A stretch of DNA of 17,147 nucleotides from NCBI GenBank assembly GCA_900542385.1, contig UQNP01000026.1, forward strand, positions 1 to 17,147, given 5' to 3'. The position numbers and the translations under genes are program-made. Every line of letters starts with the position of its first letter. The stretch's first letter is position 1. Shown here piece by piece: positions 15,689 to 17,147 of this stretch. The notes beneath the pieces are model-generated. The model searched no databases. It was not told the DNA's origin and worked only from the letters and a program-made list of their open reading frames with translations. The DNA comes from an uncultured Eubacterium sp. Its GTDB lineage: Bacteria; Bacillota; Clostridia; Peptostreptococcales; Anaerovoracaceae.

Positions 15689-16573
15689 TCAGCCTACTGA
15701 AATGTAATCGTCGATATGTTCATAATCCAATCCGTTAAATAAATTCTTCCTGAAATCTCCCGATGAACAATGAATGAGCTTCTTATACATCCTGTTCATG
15801 TGAGCATGATCAAAAAATCCGCTGTCTATCGCTATATCCACAAGCAGCATGTTCCTGTCCTCCAGTATTTTCGTCATAGACAGCTGCAGCCTTATTATCT
15901 GTGAATACAGCTTGGGCGATATGCCTACACATCTTTCGAACATTTTTCCTATATGTCTGGATGTGAATCCTGTTTCGTCCGCGAGTTCTTCGACTTTTAT
16001 ATTTCCCTGCGTCTGAAGTATCCTTTCTGTACAGTATTTTATCAGATACTTGTTTGACTCGGAATGAAAATTGACACGTATTACCTTCGATATGAGCCTT
16101 ATCCTTTCGATCAGCTGCGTTTCCCTTTCCAAAATAGATATTATCTGCTCTCCTCCTACCAAGTTTCCCTTCAAAGGCAGCGCTTTGTTCGTCAACTTGT
16201 TGGCAGGCTGATTTATGAGAGAAAACCCTATCCCGGGGAGAAATCTGATGAATATGTAGTATTCTCCCGGCTCTATGCTGATTTTTTTAATTTCGTCCGT
16301 AACTCCGCATATATATGCCTGTATATTTTCTTTCTCTTTATTTCCGAAAAAAACAAGCGTCATGCAGCCATCGGGAATTATCGGCAGCATCTTTCGCTCG
16401 TCTGAAATCGATTTTATGTAAAAAATATCGGCAACCGTCGTATACAAAGGATGTCCGAAAGTAACATCTATCTTCTTTACTTCGAAACCTTCCTCTTCAA
16501 ATATCAGAGGCTCATATTGAACTCTCGACTCGCTCGGTGCCAGATATTGTTTTCTGCTTATGACAAATGACAT
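15689..16573 (-). CDS. AraC-family transcriptional regulator
   Basis: A 294-residue regulator. The N-terminal sensing part (about residues 1-150) contains IPDGCMTLVFFGN and EPGEYYIFIRFLPGIG, which resembles the DUF6597-type domain often fused to AraC DNA-binding domains. The C-terminal two-helix-turn-helix AraC domain spans about 175-285. The first HTH is in IKVEELADETGFTSRHIGKMF, and the second is in the segment LVDIAIDSGFFDHAHMNRMYKK (consensus-like GF-x-x-x-x-H-x-x-R-x-[FY]-K-K). It precedes the kinase by 47 bases on the same strand and has a good promoter upstream flanked by direct repeats. It is therefore the likely regulator of itself, the kinase and the aminotransferase. The ligand is unknown. 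Confidence 0.93.
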   Translation of the reverse strand: MSFVISRKQYLAPSESRVQYEPLIFEEEGFEVKKIDVTFGHPLYTTVADIFYIKSISDERKMLPIIPDGCMTLVFFGNKEKENIQAYICGVTDEIKKISIEPGEYYIFIRFLPGIGFSLINQPANKLTNKALPLKGNLVGGEQIISILERETQLIERIRLISKVIRVNFHSESNKYLIKYCTERILQTQGNIKVEELADETGFTSRHIGKMFERCVGISPKLYSQIIRLQLSMTKILEDRNMLLVDIAIDSGFFDHAHMNRMYKKLIHCSSGDFRKNLFNGLDYEHIDDYISVG

Positions 16574-16586
16574 AACCTTTACCTGT

Positions 16587-16606
16587 TAGTATAAATCAGA
16601 ATACTA
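16587..16606. promoter_or_regulatory. Inverted repeat in the AraC leader
   Basis: TAGTAT and ATACTA are separated by 8 bases, just downstream of the predicted transcription start of the AraC gene. It could be an operator or a small mRNA hairpin before the ribosome binding site. Confidence 0.4.
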
Positions 16607-16611
16607 GTTTT

Positions 16612-16661
16612 TTCCGTTTTTATAATATCACCTACTTTTACCTCGGTCAACTTCCGTTTTT
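16612..16661. repeat. Two direct repeats bracketing the AraC promoter
   Basis: TTCCGTTTTT occurs at 16612-16621 and again at 16652-16661 in the same orientation, 40 bp apart, close to four helical turns. On the minus strand one copy directly abuts the -10 on its downstream side and the other lies one base upstream of the -35. AraC-family proteins commonly bind direct repeats, so these are candidate operator half-sites. The sequence is T-rich, so chance is not excluded. Confidence 0.5.
16622..16650 (-). promoter_or_regulatory. Sigma-A promoter of the AraC-kinase-aminotransferase group
   Basis: Minus strand: TTGACC (16645-16650), a 17-base spacer and TATTAT (16622-16627). Transcription should begin near 16615, about 40 bases before the AraC ATG. 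Confidence 0.75.
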
Positions 16662-16683
16662 TCCTATCTACGATAATTTTAGA

Positions 16684-16699
16684 AGTGTACAATTACACT
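16684..16699. promoter_or_regulatory. Inverted repeat overlapping a possible -10 of the small membrane gene
   Basis: AGTGTA and TACACT form a perfect 6-bp inverted repeat around CAAT. It contains TACAAT (16688-16693), which could serve as a plus-strand -10 for the gene at 16727, though no good -35 is visible. This would suit a repressor operator over a promoter. Confidence 0.4.
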
Positions 16700-16726
16700 G
16701 TTGTTAATTCAGGAGGAGCTTAGGAT

Positions 16727-17125
16727 ATGCAGATACTACAGGGAATGGACGCCGATCAGATGGTAATAATATTCCCATCGGCACTTGTAGCAATGTATTT
16801 GATAATCAGCATACAGAAATATCTTTGCGAGCGTCGCAACCGATATATAGGTCTAATATTACCGGCTATATGCTTCATCGCATCGACAGTACTGGCAGTC
16901 AGACCTTTACTGATGACGGACAGCGGCGGATCGGAAGGTCTTTTTTTATTCTGCGTAAGAATGTGGCTTACATTTAATATCGCTACCCTTGTTTTTCTCT
17001 TTCCTTATTACAAACATATGAAAGAGCTGAAAGCAAGAGCAAAAGCCGATGCCGCTTCTTCAGAAAATATTCAGGCAGAGATTTCAGGGGATGGAGAATC
17101 AGGGGGAGATTCCGAATCTAAATAA
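16727..17125 (+). CDS. Small three-helix membrane protein of unknown function
   Basis: A 132-residue protein I do not recognise. Hydrophobic segments at about residues 12-29, 41-58 and 71-95 suggest three membrane helices. A basic loop lies between the first two (KYLCERRNRY), giving an inside loop there by the positive-inside rule. The last 37 residues are hydrophilic, first basic (KHMKELKARAK) and then acidic and Gly/Ser-rich (GDGESGGDSESK), likely a disordered cytoplasmic tail. AGGAGG (16711-16716), with a second TAGGA closer in, precedes the ATG. It is divergent from the AraC gene and may be regulated from the shared intergenic region. The genes that follow it are outside the window. Confidence 0.8.
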   Translation: MQILQGMDADQMVIIFPSALVAMYLIISIQKYLCERRNRYIGLILPAICFIASTVLAVRPLLMTDSGGSEGLFLFCVRMWLTFNIATLVFLFPYYKHMKELKARAKADAASSENIQAEISGDGESGGDSESK

Positions 17126-17147
17126 CGTTAAAATATAAATCATTTAT

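Overview
The window looks like a chromosomal segment of a strictly bacterial, low-to-middling GC member of the Bacillota, most likely class Clostridia. The reasons are strong AGGAGG-type ribosome binding sites, frequent ATA and AGA codons, sigma-A style promoters, and the gene order CarD - PIN/TRAM - IspDF - ProS, which is typical of Clostridia. The fused IspD-IspF would suit a family such as Anaerovoracaceae, but that placement is a guess. There are no tRNA or rRNA genes, CRISPR arrays or insertion sequences, and no gene-free stretch exceeds about 180 bases.

Layout. (1) Bases 1-60 read as the last 19 codons of a plus-strand gene cut by the window edge. (2) From 8330 down to 78, ten minus-strand genes are packed with short gaps or overlaps behind one good promoter (8359-8387). 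In transcription order they are a CarD-family RNA polymerase regulator, a membrane PIN/TRAM protein, IspDF, prolyl-tRNA synthetase, a TRIC-family channel, two half-size chromate-transporter proteins, a Nudix hydrolase, a cyclophilin and an EamA-type transporter. This is probably one long operon, with hairpins at two junctions (7823-7859 and 1506-1522). (3) From 8477 to 11446 on the plus strand come an OmpR-type response regulator, its sensor kinase (TTG start) and a PHP-family phosphoesterase, joined by an 11-base overlap and then an ATGA overlap. (4) An MFS transporter (11625-12806) follows a promoter, a terminator-like hairpin and a possible 27-codon leader ORF. (5) A large bidirectional terminator (12833-12887) separates it from the convergent minus-strand group 16573-12959. 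(6) A small three-helix membrane protein (16727-17125) is divergent from that group.

The most interesting part is the minus-strand group 16573-12959: an AraC-type regulator, a glycerol-kinase-like FGGY kinase and a PhnW-like class V aminotransferase. Both enzymes keep their catalytic residues, but each has lost the conserved substrate-binding arginine of its family (Arg to Gly at kinase residue 84; Arg to Gln in the FRIG-type motif of the aminotransferase). The AraC promoter is bracketed by two copies of a 10-base direct repeat spaced 40 bp apart, a layout that fits autoregulation or activation by an AraC protein. Together these suggest a small regulated catabolic module whose substrate is not simply glycerol or 2-aminoethylphosphonate. 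The substrate itself cannot be read from the sequence.
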